A DNA stretch of 42,745 nucleotides from Phoronis australis (lineage: Eukaryota > Phoronida > Phoronidae): contig NMRA01000338.1 in NCBI GenBank assembly GCA_002633005.1, positions 352,766 to 395,510 of the forward strand, given 5' to 3'. The notes beneath the pieces are model-generated. The model searched no databases. It had not been told where the DNA came from and saw only the letters and a list, made by a program, of their open reading frames with translations. The position numbers and the translations under genes are program-made. Below, one piece after another: positions 11,521 to 22,057 of the stretch; the first letter of the stretch is position 1, and each line of letters begins with the position of its first letter.

Positions 11521-12930
11521 AGCCCAACTGGGCTGGGTAGGCTACTTACGACTTGCCCATAATCAGGCACAATCAAACTAACCTGGAATACAAAATTACA
11601 CATTTGTATTCCCGTCGGAACTATACGGATTTAATGACCTATACACTATACTACCCACACTCAGTGTTCAAATCATACATTGTTCATGTATTTTTCCTAA
11701 CGATGAGCAGGACGAGGTAGTCTCCGCAGTGTAATTTAAACTATTCAGATGGTTGTTAGTTGAGGTTTGGAAAAGAAAATTTATTCCAGCAATTAAGTTC
11801 AACAAAGGGATAACAATCCAAACATCACTTGCTACCTGATAAAGGCTTTGCCCCAGACGACACATATTTTCGTTAAGAACTTGTTTACTTTTCAAAAATA
11901 ACGATTTGTCATTTTCGCCAGTCATTCACTATCTTCTCATGCCAGTAAATGTACATCGATGAAACCTGCAGTACGCCTCTATTACTTTCTGTAACTTTTC
12001 TAATGCATTCTCTAGGCACAAAACAAGAAGCTTTCTTTTATTAAGAAAATTGAAAGGGAAGTTTATCCTGAACCACTGAACACACAGTCTATTTTGAATC
12101 AGGCCTGTTGGCTTACTGTATGCGGCAGGACCCTGTTTTAGATGGTCGTATCTTGATTTTTAATGATAAAATATTCATTATCGCGGTTTATGGGTGTTCG
12201 CGTTAACCTGGAATGAGGGGTACATGTACGGTCGGGATGACGGATTAGTATGACTTCGCTCTTACAGTGAGAAATGCAGCGTCGCCCTTGCTTGTTACCG
12301 GCTTGCCTGCTGCTAGACTTTACAGAGTGTTAGATGTGCGCGAACATCACTAGTTTATCGATGCAGTTCGTATCTCTCAGTGGTGTTTCCAAACGAATGG
12401 CACATGTTTCTCACAAAAACTACTCGCGGTTTATTTTGGTCATTGTTCCAGGTAAAACGAGTTCCTTTTCACGCAGTACGTAAACATGTCAGACATATGC
12501 AGTGTTGCCAGATTCATGACGTTTCGCAGTCTTAATAAAGTTTTTGTTTTTTATATCTCCCGGATTTCACCGAATAGCTATCAATCATAATGGAGTCATG
12601 GTGTACCAGTCGTCATTCATTTGGCGAGCTCGTAGATATTTTGCCAGTTTGTATATTGATGAATTAGATTCAAATATAATATAAGCTGTGGTCACTTTTC
12701 TCTCCTTAATAATAACGTAATTACGCTCAGTGATCTTGACCCCTAGGCTCGTACACGGACAACTGCATGTATAGTTCCAATCCATCAACCTCTCAAAGAA
12801 ACAAGTTCTTCGCAAGGTTAAATATTTGGGGAGACCCAAAAGTACATAAAGACACATTTTGTTACTTCGCACTCATTCTAACGCCAAAATCAACCGCAAC
12901 CTCAACAGAAACACTGAGTGCATTGATACG
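11521..12930. other. gene-free stretch
   Basis: No recognised exon. It probably includes the LINE 3' untranslated tail in its first 100-150 bp. Antisense frames at 11668-11925 and 12585-12872 lack domains or good splice context. Confidence 0.35.
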
Positions 12931-12931
12931 C

Positions 12932-13100
12932 CGTAAAATGTAACAATTTCGTAAAATGTAACAGCTGTTACATTTTGCGTCATTGATACATTTTACGTTG
13001 CTAGGCCTCTCCTAAAATTCAACAAGTTGTTACATTTTATGCAATTGCTACAATTACGCTGAATGCACATGCGAGAGATGTACCATTGTAACATTTTACG
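12932..13100. repeat. cluster of six CGTAAAATGTAAC-type motifs in both orientations
   Basis: Copies: 12932-12944 and 12950-12962 (plus), 12967-12979, 12985-12997, 13029-13041 and 13088-13100 (minus or near-symmetric variants). The second and third form an almost perfect 30-bp palindrome around CAGCTG. The spacing is irregular (18, 17, 18, 44 and 59 bp), which is unlike a satellite and more like repeated protein-binding sites, for example subterminal transposase sites or a silencer. Nothing in the sequence shows which. Confidence 0.7.
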
Positions 13101-14346
13101 AAAGCGACGTCATATTTCATGAGTTTGCATGGCATTTGTCACACGGAGGAAAACGGTTCACCCACTTAACGCCTTCTTTCTCAGGTATTGGTTGAATGAA
13201 ATTCTATTAAATGTGCCAGCACGATATAGATGTGTCCCTATGTGCTTTCCATTGTTTTTTACATGAGTAGTTTTTTGGTATAGTAAAAATGTACCCCGTA
13301 CAGTTTCGACTCCAGACGAAAAGAGTTTCCAGGATCAGGTAACAAGTTTTTTATGGTTAAAGCGTTCTTGCTATCTTTTGTTGTCGCTCACAGGTCAGAA
13401 ACCTGTTGTTCGTCCGACATTACAGTAAACACACTTCCCTTGGTAAGCAGAACAGAAACAATGATATCGTATTTGGCTAATATTTGTCGTATTTCTTCGG
13501 GAACAAACGACAATAACAGAATTCTTCACGGAGAATTCAATTTCGGAAGCCAGGTTGATAGAATAAACACCCATTTTAGTCCACGACAGTTTGGTTCATT
13601 TCAGCCAGTGTTTTATTGCCTTGGAACCATCGCTAATGCAGTAATTGCTCTGTTCCACACAAGAGGAGCAAGACCAAAGTTTCTGATGCCGACGGGTTCT
13701 GTCTACCTCCTTAGTTACGAATGACAATTTCTTAACATTGTGGTGGAAGGAAATAAAAGCACGTACATATGTTTGCGGGCAAATTGGCAGATTTTGCCAG
13801 TGCAACAGCAAAATATCACCTTTGAAAACGGCGAACCAATAGTTTAAAAAACTGGCGGCATAGTAACCTGTTTTGAACAGCTTTTAAAACTGAAAGAAAT
13901 GTCATTGTTCCTATGATGTCATAGTATGTCTGAAACAGTGGTGATAACAATAGATCAAGCCGTGGCGTGTATTACGTAAAATGGGAAGCCTAGCTGGGTA
14001 AATAGAAAATATTTTGGCACTCTGAAAGGACATGATCATTTTGCTCAAACCGGGTCTATGTCGATAGTTTAAAGGGGCAATAGTCCAAACAAAGCTGACT
14101 GTCGGCCTTTCGGACTAAAAAACATGCACATTCTCTTTCTTTTATCTTTTAAGATAATATATGAATTAAAATTGCTATTTGGTCAATGTTCGTTAATTCG
14201 AAGCACAGATAAATAAAGATAAAGGTTGGACATTCTATTACTAACGGACGTTAAGTCACGTGTCTCATGAGGCGCCATGTGTTGTGTTGCAGCTCGCTGT
14301 CAACACGCGTGGTTGTATGCAGATAAGAATACTGGGGCCCGTTAAC
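13101..14346. other. gene-free stretch with one unrecognised 123-codon frame
   Basis: The frame at 13353-13724 begins with ATG and is 123 codons long, but has no signal peptide followed by a clean domain, no known motif and no clear polyadenylation signal. I do not call it as a gene. Confidence 0.3.
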
Positions 14347-14644
14347 ATGCGCGCACCCAGGGGGGGCTCGGGGGCTCGAATGAGCCCCCCATTAGGCGAA
14401 GTGGGCAAAAAGGTCCGCCTCAGAGAAACAAAAAGTCCAAGAAAACGAGACAAAAGTCCACTAAAAAGGCGGTAAAGGTCCGCCCCAGGGTAACAGCAAG
14501 TCCGAGGAAACGAGAAAAAAGTCCAATAATAAGGCGTAAACGCACTATTCACAGCTGTGGACGTGGTACCCAGTTTTTTAGTCCTTCCGCTTTTTTGTTG
14601 GTAAAAGGTCCAGATCGTAGGAAATTCGATCCCCCCGCGCATGG
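14347..14644. mobile_element. MITE of the GCGCACCCAGG family (copy 1)
   Basis: The left end CATGCGCGCACCCAGG is followed by a GGGGGCTCGAATGAGCCCCC palindrome, then GTGGGCAAAAAGGTCCGC and a string of degenerate AAAAAGTCC units. The right end, GATCCCCCCGCGCATGG, is a decayed inverted copy. Related copies are at 33349-33571, 34284-34535 and 41368-41456. There is no coding capacity. Confidence 0.7.
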
Positions 14645-16350
14645 TTCCACGTAAAATTGTTGCGTGTTTTGTACGTCCGTTACCAGCTATTCTAATGACC
14701 CGGTGACCGCAGCTATAGCGGACTAGTCGCCTGTTCTCGAAAAATGTCTGCCTCCAGAATTCAACTTAACGAAATTTTCGAACTTACACATCATCGTGAA
14801 ACGAGCCCCAGTTCTTTGAAAAGGAATGTTTGATCAAGAGACAAAAGTGATTACACGGTGGGTATCCTCACGTTTAGATTTAAGTCGCAAGTAAACGTTT
14901 AATTTGCCGTCTGAATTTAGTTCTTCGTGGCAAACCACAGAAGGATATAGTTACATGTACATTTACAAACAATACCGTGCTTTCCGATAGCTCATAAATT
15001 ATCAATTTTTGAAATTGGCGCACGTCTAAACAAGATTTTAAATCTCAACCTCTTCGTTTCCAAAGAGTACGCCTACTCTGCATCCACTGCTGTCAAGACG
15101 TTTCTCTGGAACCCTTTTAAAATCCTTTTGAAACAGTGGTGACTGTTTCAGTGACACGTCACCAGGAACACATCCGGAATTTCTTGCTACCACGCCCTTG
15201 CTGTGGACATCGGGCAACACCTGTTATCGTTGACGTCTGGTGCCACTTTTGTGGGATTTCGCAACAAATAACTATGATAGAACAATGGTGGGCTGAAAAA
15301 ACCATGTTGATCGGAACTATCCATTGCAAGGAAACTCACATAAAGTCATACCTGCATCTATTTATCAAGATAACAAACACACAATGACTTCAAGCGACGC
15401 CAGGTTAAAGAAATAAAGCTCGTAAATCCAGTATTGGGCATAAGATAGGATAAGAGACCGAAGACAGAAATGTGTGCTGCTTGGCTCTTGGGCTTATATA
15501 AGTAAGCGACATTAAAATGTTCTAGTAAATGTTTTCGGATGCCTGGTATTGAATGGTGCACGTCATCCACGCTTTGAATCAAATGTTGTAATGATTTATG
15601 TTGAATAATTTTGCAACATGTTGGTGGAATCAATGGTTAGCGTCAGGGCTTGGTTGTGTAACTCCAGACAGTCTCACACTATTGTGACATTTTTACGCGA
15701 TGAATATTGCAGTATTACGAAATGATTACTCCATTAAAACGGTCTCTTTAAAAAACTAATTTGTGTCAATCTCGGTTTTACAGTGGAGACAGACAAGACT
15801 ACGCTATCACCCGGTGTATACAGACTTTTCAAAGCATCTTACTTTGCATACATTTTTCTATGAGTATAGCCTCAGTGATGAACCAACAGGTTTGCAATAC
15901 TTTACAAAATATACCCTAACTGATTCTGATTGGCGCTAGAGGCAAAGTGCCGTTCGTAATCACTCTAGGCGCACCAGTGCAGAGCACTATTGTTCTACAG
16001 TTTTTACCCTATTCTTAATTGTATAGATATTTTTGATTTCCAAGCGACTGAAATCAATCATTGAAAGTTCACACAAGGCATTCGTCAATACCTAAAATTT
16101 GAAAGATTATATTTTTATATTCCAAAATGCACCGGAGGAGTTCATTTGGTGCACTGGTCATCTAACTTATAATCGAAAATGTGTTGTCTCCTACATACTT
16201 AAAAGTATGCTTTCAACTTTGGGGCACACGTGTATCGGCAAACATGTCTACCTCTCTAAACTGTGCAACCGTCTATTCAGATTTATAGGTCAAACGATCA
16301 CAGAGTGGAGGCATGAATTTTAAGCTATATGTCATTCAGTGCGCCGTTCG
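14645..16350. other. gene-free stretch
   Basis: No exon supported. Overlapping frames on both strands at 15038-15387 have no recognisable domain. Confidence 0.35.
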
Positions 16351-16546
16351 GTCATTAGGTGTATTTGTCTTCTGAAATTTCGACATTTTCGTTCAACTTG
16401 TATTCTACTGCATCAACAGTTAGACATGCCGGTTGTCAGCAGTATCTACAGTCATTAGGTGCATTTTCCTCTAAAAATTTTACTTTTTCACTCGACTTGT
16501 ATTCTACTGTGTCAACAATTAGACATTTGCGATACTCAGCAATATA
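16351..16546. repeat. 100-bp tandem duplication
   Basis: GTCATTAGGT starts at 16351 and again at 16451. Both units share the block CAACTTGTATTCTACTG (second: CGACTTGTATTCTACTG) and end with AGACAT plus CAGCA(G/A)TAT. The divergence implies an old duplication. The second unit is interrupted by the SINE that follows. Confidence 0.85.
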
Positions 16547-16785
16547 ATATAAATAATTGCAGGCGGTCTGATACACGTTGTACCAGACGTGCGCAGGCCT
16601 CGCATGTGGGCCCATTGCACTGATCACCTGGAAATATTTTTATGCTTTATTAATATATGGTTAAAACCGAGCTGAGGAGCTAGAAACCTGGCTCAAGGGT
16701 TTAGCAGTGTGACCTGGTGGGACTTGAACCCACTACCTCGAGTAAAGAAAGTGGGCACTTATCAACCAGGCCACACTGCCTCCTC
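16547..16785 (-). mobile_element. tRNA-derived SINE with 13-bp target-site duplication
   Basis: The 239-bp insert is bracketed by identical TACTCAGCAATAT at 16534-16546 and 16786-16798. On the minus strand it begins with a tRNA-like head at 16779-16704: acceptor strands GCAGTGTG/CACACTGC pair fully, a T-arm GTGGG-TTCAAGT-CCCAC is intact, and a perfect B box GGTTCAAGTCC is present. The A-box region TGGCCTGGTTGAT resembles that of class II (Leu/Ser) tRNAs, but the anticodon arm does not fold, so this is not a working tRNA gene. The unrelated body ends in an AT-rich tail (ATTATTTATATTAT), as expected for reverse-transcribed SINEs. Confidence 0.85.
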
Positions 16786-16879
16786 TACTCAGCAATATCG
16801 TATAGCACAGCTTTTATTTAGGAGGTTAACACAGTTTGCCAAAAAGCCGTAAAGCAGTCGTTATTTTGCGCCATTGACT

Positions 16880-17160
16880 AACTTAAAACCATTTGAATAT
16901 CAGTTTTTATACCACACTATTAACCTCGAATGGCAGTGTAATAACCCATATAGTTATCTTACTAGTGGCATGTAATTTTGGCGAGAAACCGAGGATTCGA
17001 ACCCGGACCTCAAGAGATTCTGGCCGCCGACTTTACCACTACACCACTCAGCGGCTGACGTCACCTAACGTGAAAAAAGAATACTTAAATGAGCACGCGC
17101 GATAATCCAATGTTCAAAAAAACGCATTGCACTGACATAAATATACGTTTTGAAAAACAA
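16880..17160 (-). mobile_element. second tRNA-related repeat, minus-strand copy
   Basis: On the minus strand it reads GTGCTCATTTAAGTATTC, CACGTTAGGTGACGTCAGCC, then a promoter-like A box TGGTGTAGTGG (17036-17046) and B box GGTTCGAATCC (16993-17003), then CGCCAAAAT, a GATAAC block and GGTTATTACAC. The order resembles a tRNA-derived SINE head with a long conserved 5' flank. It is homologous over about 250 bp to 17862-18110 in the opposite direction. Confidence 0.7.
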
Positions 17161-17601
17161 TACGCACAATTTCCATAAAAACGATGTTTTAATTAAGTAA
17201 ATTTTTCTCTCATGTTCTCTCACTTGTAAGTCACTGATCTCCAATTTGAATGCGGGTATCGTGTCGTCGGGATCCTTTGATTTGAGAATTATTCTCAGTT
17301 ACCAGTGGTAACCTACTTAACCAGACGATAGTTCCCGGTCGAAGCTTAGGGTGATAATATGTGATTTAATCTATAACAGTTGGTAAACCTTAATTTATAA
17401 ATTCTCTTTATTTCTACTTTGTTTAAATTTTCAATTGGTTTTGAGTAAAAGCATTATTTGACAAAAATAGCTCAGCATTTCTTAAAAGGTCACTACCTCC
17501 GACCCCGGGCCTCTGACAGAGAAAGTAGTTACACAGCCGAGGCGAGTCGAGGAAGGTAAATCGATTCATTGCACTGTTTCTCGTTTAGGATGTGGTATAA
17601 A

Positions 17602-17829
17602 TAGATTATTACATGTTCTCAGCCGTTATCCCCCCCTTATCTAGAGCCCTCGTGGATTTTGAAGAATTATCACCCTCGGGGCTAACGCCCCTCGGGCGAT
17701 AATTCTCCAAAATCCACTCGGGCTCTAGATAACGGGGGATAACGACGTCGCCATGTAATAAATATAGATTATTACATGGCGAAGTCGTTATCCCCCGTTA
17801 TCTAGAGCCCGAGGGGATTTTGGAGAATT
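17602..17829. mobile_element. three-armed foldback element
   Basis: The same roughly 65-bp arm (ATTATTACATG ... GTTATCCCCC ... TTATCTAGAGCCC ... GATTTTG(G/A)AGAATTA) occurs three times in alternating orientation: 17602-17671, 17697-17766 (inverted) and 17764-17829. Arms 1 and 2 enclose a GC-rich CCCTCGGGGC-TAAC-GCCCCTCGGG hairpin; arms 2 and 3 are almost back to back. It has no coding capacity and sits between the two inverted tRNA-related repeats. Confidence 0.85.
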
Positions 17830-17861
17830 ACAAATTATGTGTCTTATTTTTCATAGCGTAT

Positions 17862-18110
17862 AAATGTCGGTGCAATGCCCTTTGCTGAACATGCGATTGT
17901 TGAGCGTGCTCATTTAAGTATTCTATTTTCACGTTCGATGACGTCAGCCGGCGACTCGAAACTTTTGAGGCCCGGGTTCGAATCCGGCCTCGGTTTTCCG
18001 CCAAAATGTTATCTCACTAGTGAGATAACTTTATAGGTTATTACACAATTGTAGCTGCCATTCGACGCTAATATTGTGGTGTAAACTATGTGTATTTTAA
18101 ATAACATTAT
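17862..18110 (+). mobile_element. second tRNA-related repeat, plus-strand copy lacking the A box
   Basis: Homologous to the minus-strand copy at 16880-17160. It has the same GTGCTCATTTAAGTATTC and TGACGTCAGCC flank, B box GGTTCGAATCC (17975-17985), CGCCAAAATGTTATCTCAC, and TGCCATTCGA near the end. About 24 bp that hold the A box in the other copy are missing, so pol III transcription from this copy is unlikely. Confidence 0.7.
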
Positions 18111-18130
18111 TTAGTATGAAAATTGTTGAT

Positions 18131-18287
18131 CTGGGCTGAGTTGCATAAAGCTTCAAAAGTTATCCTCTGGATAAGTTTGATTGTTGCATGACGTCAGGTG
18201 CATTGTTCAACAATAACAACGTGACGCGTGATGATGCGACGTCATTGTTGCTATACGGCGTATAACTTTTATGCAACTGAGCCCTGA
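18131..18287. mobile_element. MITE, family with CTGGGCTGAGTTGCATAAAG ends (copy 1)
   Basis: The left end CTGGGCTGAGTTGCATAAAG is inverted at the right (TATGCAACTGAGCCCTGAG). The interior holds TTATCCTCTGGATAA and GACGTCAGGTGCATTGTTC. A copy in opposite orientation lies at 40954-41106 with the same internal blocks. About 157 bp and noncoding. Confidence 0.8.
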
Positions 18288-19045
18288 GTTTTTGTTATTT
18301 CGGCGTTTTATGATAGCGCGTGACATCAAATTTCACATTGACGACATACTAAGCAATACCCAAACCCAAAATGTGGACATTAGGTGTGTCTTGATTTAAA
18401 AACGGCAATTTTGAATTTAATAAAGAAGAAACTTTTTGTCTTAAATTGTTTCTATCGACTAAAGTTATTCCACAACGCCAAAAATTAGTATAACTACCAA
18501 CCAGTGAAATGCAGAGAATTTGAAGAGCGTTTGAGAAGGTCAAATTTTGCATTTTTTGTGACGTTATTTGAACTAAAATAGCTCAAAAATGAAGTCGGTG
18601 ACCACCTGACATTTCAGTAATACGTATAAATTTCACATTTTTGCCAGAGGTGCTTTTGTTTAGGCGACTATATCGGAAAAAATAATTCGGTAATCCCACT
18701 GGATGTTTTTTTTTGTAACTTTGTAGTGAACAAAGAGAAAAACACAAAATATGAAAATGCTCAAGAACTTCAAAGATAAATTAAAACTGTGCCGAACCCT
18801 CTTAATTCATTTTTATTCACTTCTGTTGTACTACTAACATTGATGATGCACCGCAAAGGGTTAATTAGTGCAACGGCTTTCTAATTTTCAGAACAATACT
18901 TCTCCTACAGTTTTAAGGCATGCTTTTCAACTCACTTTTTCTAAGGCCACTTTCTGGAATTAAAAAATTGTTGTTTCCTTTACTACCAATACATGACAAG
19001 TTGCAAAAAACACGTCTAATAACTTAAAGCCCGGTCACTCATAAC
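18288..19045. other. gene-free stretch upstream of the repeat-protein gene
   Basis: AT-rich, with no exon recognised. The minus-strand frame at 18349-18552 has no domain. Confidence 0.35.
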
Positions 19046-19076
19046 TGATGACGTACTCACGATTCATTTTTATACT
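19046..19076 (+). promoter_or_regulatory. TATA-like box with upstream CRE-like site
   Basis: TGATGACGTAC (19046-19056) contains a CRE half-site TGACGT. TTTTTATACT follows, with TATACT at 19071. This is 67 bp before the ATG at 19138, close to the 68 bp seen between TATAAATG and ATG in the downstream paralogue. The TATA match is imperfect, and an alternative reading is that 19122 is the start of an exon after the acceptor TTCATTTCAG. Confidence 0.4.
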
Positions 19077-19137
19077 GAGAGTTTCGTGAAATTCAGGACT
19101 GCCTAATTTCGTTCATTTCAGATTTTCGAGACGAGGT

Positions 19138-20832
19138 ATGGAGACTGAAGAGCCTGAAAGAACTGAACTGTGTCAGCAAGGAAGCGCTGTTTATGCAATC
19201 GAAGTATCAAACAACGCAAATGAGGACACGTGCAAAGTGACCGGTACGTCTATGGTGAATGAGCTAGACGTGAGTTTAGAACCGAGTGAGTCAATAGAAC
19301 TTCTTTCGAGGAATGACTGGAAGAATGAATGCAGTGACAAAGTTGGAAGCAATTCGAATATTTATCATAGAAAATCGAGTGATCAAACCGAGTTGCCAAT
19401 TGACGAATTACAAGTAGATGGTGGCACAATGGCTTCGCATATGCAGGGCGACGTCGCAGAGATTTCTGACCAGCACGCTGCAACGACTAATTTTACAAAG
19501 GCGCGCGACAGTGAAACTGAAGCAACTGATATCACGACTACATGCGATGGCGGGTCTGAGATAGCGGGCGTCACAGGAATATCCGACATTTCAGTAGCCA
19601 CCGCTCATGGCACAGCGGCTACCACGACTGGTGCCATAGAGTCATCCGATAACCAATCTGTCAGGAGTGATGTCACAGACACATCTGAAAGTTTAATTGC
19701 CAACACCAATGTCACAGAGGCATCCGACAGTATAATTCTCAAGTCTGACGTCATGGAGGCTAGCGATAGTCCAACGGTTACGACTGGTGTCACAGAGATA
19801 TCACGAAGTCAAGTTATCGGGGTTGATGTCACAGAGACGAGAACTTGTCTTACCGGCACTACTGGTGTCGAAGAGGGATCCGAAAGTCAAGATGGCAGCA
19901 GTGGCGTCACGTTGACACGTGAAAGTCTAACTACCATCACTGATGTCATAGAGCCATATGATATTCAAGCTGACAGAAATGATTTCACAGAGACGAATGG
20001 CTGTCAAGCGAAGTACACGAATGCTGCCATGGAGACATGCGACAGTGGAGTTGACATGATCGGTGTAAACGAAAGATCTGATTGTGCAGCAGCCACCAGT
20101 GACGTCACAGCGACTTGTGATGATCACACTGGGAGATCTACGACCAGCGTCGTACAAACGTCTGGTAATCAAAGTGCCGCAAATGCTGAATCTGAGCAAA
20201 GTGTTTTGACGCATGTTGTCGACACAGCCGTTGGTACAGCTCTTGGAAGCACAACGATGGTTCATTCGGAGACACCGTCATCAACACAAGTGCTGCAAGG
20301 GAAAGATTCAGCATGTCTTGAGCAGTCTGTTGCATCTGCTGCGTCCTCACAAAGTTTGATTTGCCACGATGCTGAGAAAAGAACGTCCCATTTTGGAACA
20401 CCTGCAACTAAATGTTTCGATTGTGAAGACCATTCAACTCGAAATGCCCTTATAGGCATACACGACTCCCCTGGCTTTGATTATAGACACCAGGTTGTTC
20501 AACCGCTCTATGAATATCCTCAACGGGACAACCAAAATTGTCGCTCATTTGAAGATGAGGAGTTTGATGTAACGCAAAGTGACGGGAGAAATTGCTTTGG
20601 ATATTCTGATCAATATCCGGCATACAGACCGCCAGAATACCATACCAATAAAAAAACAAATATGGAGACAATGTCGGACTTGATTAGACGACAGCAGGGG
20701 CTTCTAAACAAGCTCTTCGACATGAGGATCAACCTTAGGCGGGAGGAACGTCAGCTGAAGACGTTAAAAAACGAGTTGATCTTCAACCATTACACAAGAT
20801 GGGGGGACCTGGAGAGTGAGTTTGAAGTCTAA
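19138..20832 (+). CDS. acidic 13-residue-repeat protein with C-terminal SDLIRxQQ/RREER helix (unknown family)
   Basis: An uninterrupted 564-codon frame, by far the longest in the window. Residues 1-165 are acidic, Ser/Thr-rich and look disordered. Residues 166-335 are thirteen tandem units of 13 residues with consensus VTExSxSxxxxxD (one unit has an extra residue), encoded by degenerate 39-bp repeats. Residues 336-470 are again low-complexity. A Tyr/Pro-rich stretch (YSDQYPAYRPPEY) leads to the conserved helix at about 513-546 (SDLIRRQQ ... LRREERQLKTLKNE), and the acidic tail ends in DLESEFEV. There is no signal peptide or membrane segment. An in-frame stop lies at 19087-19089. The ATG is chosen because it is the first after that stop; a possible acceptor at 19121 leaves open an upstream exon. 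The C-terminal module is shared with the gene at 23109. I recognise no known family; cellular role unknown. Confidence 0.85.
   Translation: METEEPERTELCQQGSAVYAIEVSNNANEDTCKVTGTSMVNELDVSLEPSESIELLSRNDWKNECSDKVGSNSNIYHRKSSDQTELPIDELQVDGGTMASHMQGDVAEISDQHAATTNFTKARDSETEATDITTTCDGGSEIAGVTGISDISVATAHGTAATTTGAIESSDNQSVRSDVTDTSESLIANTNVTEASDSIILKSDVMEASDSPTVTTGVTEISRSQVIGVDVTETRTCLTGTTGVEEGSESQDGSSGVTLTRESLTTITDVIEPYDIQADRNDFTETNGCQAKYTNAAMETCDSGVDMIGVNERSDCAAATSDVTATCDDHTGRSTTSVVQTSGNQSAANAESEQSVLTHVVDTAVGTALGSTTMVHSETPSSTQVLQGKDSACLEQSVASAASSQSLICHDAEKRTSHFGTPATKCFDCEDHSTRNALIGIHDSPGFDYRHQVVQPLYEYPQRDNQNCRSFEDEEFDVTQSDGRNCFGYSDQYPAYRPPEYHTNKKTNMETMSDLIRRQQGLLNKLFDMRINLRREERQLKTLKNELIFNHYTRWGDLESEFEV
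19633..20142 (+). repeat. in-frame 39-bp minisatellite encoding 13-residue units
   Basis: Thirteen coding units, each beginning near a (G/A)(A/G)TGTCACAG-like block. Position 1 is usually Val, position 2 Thr, position 3 Glu, positions 5 and 7 Ser, and position 13 Asp, Gly or Asn. Units differ at most other positions, so the array is old, yet the frame is preserved. Confidence 0.85.
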
Positions 20833-22057
20833 CAAGTAAGTTTCGGATGTCATTCTGGTTACATGTCACTACTGCGAAGGCGCTCTCTGATGTATTGAGT
20901 CTGGCAGGGGCAGGGTTAGTCAACTATAAAAAAGTTAAAGAAGCAGTGGCCAAAGTTTTCTAACACGCTATGTAACGATCGGACATGGATTTGGTGGATG
21001 TATCGTAATTGACAACTCATCAATATTCCTACTTCATAATAATTTTTAAGTGCAAGTATGTATTCATTTTTCGTACATAAGACATGCTTCGAAGCCCAAT
21101 TTGACATGCGCAGGAAACCACAGTACATTCGCACCTGGGTACACCACTGCGTCCAATAACGAAGTACTGCGTATGTACTTTGGATATAGAAATATAAAAA
21201 CTACTCTTCGAGTCCGAAATTTTATAGGTTTTCGGAGTTGTGAACCCTCGGAGTAGTGCCAACCTGGGAGTACTGAACCTTCGAAGTAGTGAGCTGTTTC
21301 CCTTATTCCCGCACGTGAGTTTCACTACAAACGTTAGTGGCCGCGCATCATCAAATAGAGTAAATTTTGAGTGATCAAAATTCAAATAGATTTTTTTCTA
21401 ATACGCCATGCGCAATGGATATACATGTATTGTGTGCCATGATTTTGGAGTTTCGTCAATCGGGACAAGTTGTTGTTGTTGTTCTCTCAAAGACTGACGA
21501 CTCTCATTGGTTTCCTGTTGAAGCCACTGCACCCCCCACCTCTCTTCCCAACAGGCAATTTTTTATTTGGACCATTTATCGTTATGAAATTCGTCTCGTA
21601 TTGTTCGTTAGTCAACATAAATCTGACTTCTGGATTTAGAAAAAAAGACAGTTTGTTACTGCAGAAATTGATATCGATGAGTAGTCTATATCAATGGAAC
21701 GCGGTTTGTTGAAACTTTAACGGCGCAAATGCACCCACAACTAAGTTTTTGAATTTAAAAAATGGTGCATATACGCATTGGCTGTGGCGTGAGTAAGTTA
21801 CGGAAATAGAATCATATTCCGGATAGGAATATCATAAAACCGATTTGATCAGATTAAAAATACATAATTCGACCTTTGTTTTAGCCACCTAAACAGGCTA
21901 GAGGGTGAAATGCGATTTTAAGTGAAACCTTTAATAGGGTGTCATATCGGAAAAGACACTTTTTCGTAGGAAATTCTGGCTATAAAAAGCCGTCCAATGT
22001 GCGTAAACAGGCGGCATGAAAAGTTGTGCCGTGCAACTACAAACCACGACAGCTTGG
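20833..22057. other. 3' flank of the repeat-protein gene and intergenic DNA
   Basis: A donor-like CAA|GTAAGT starts three bases after the stop (GT at 20836), so a 3'-UTR intron is possible. No canonical AATAAA was found within about 400 bp. A diverged repeat at about 21795-21890 (GTTACGGAAATAGAATCAT...) is related to 25312-25395. Confidence 0.35.

Noticed and set aside
13353-13724. 123-codon plus-strand frame starting with ATG
   Set aside because: No motif or composition bias, and no clear poly(A) signal nearby.
14265-14642. 125-codon minus-strand frame
   Set aside because: Lies entirely within a GC-rich MITE; the frame is a by-product of the repeated AAAAAGTCC units.
16704-16779. Functional tRNA gene on the minus strand
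   Set aside because: Acceptor and T arms pair, but the anticodon arm does not form, and the segment is the head of an insertion with target duplication, so it is a SINE.
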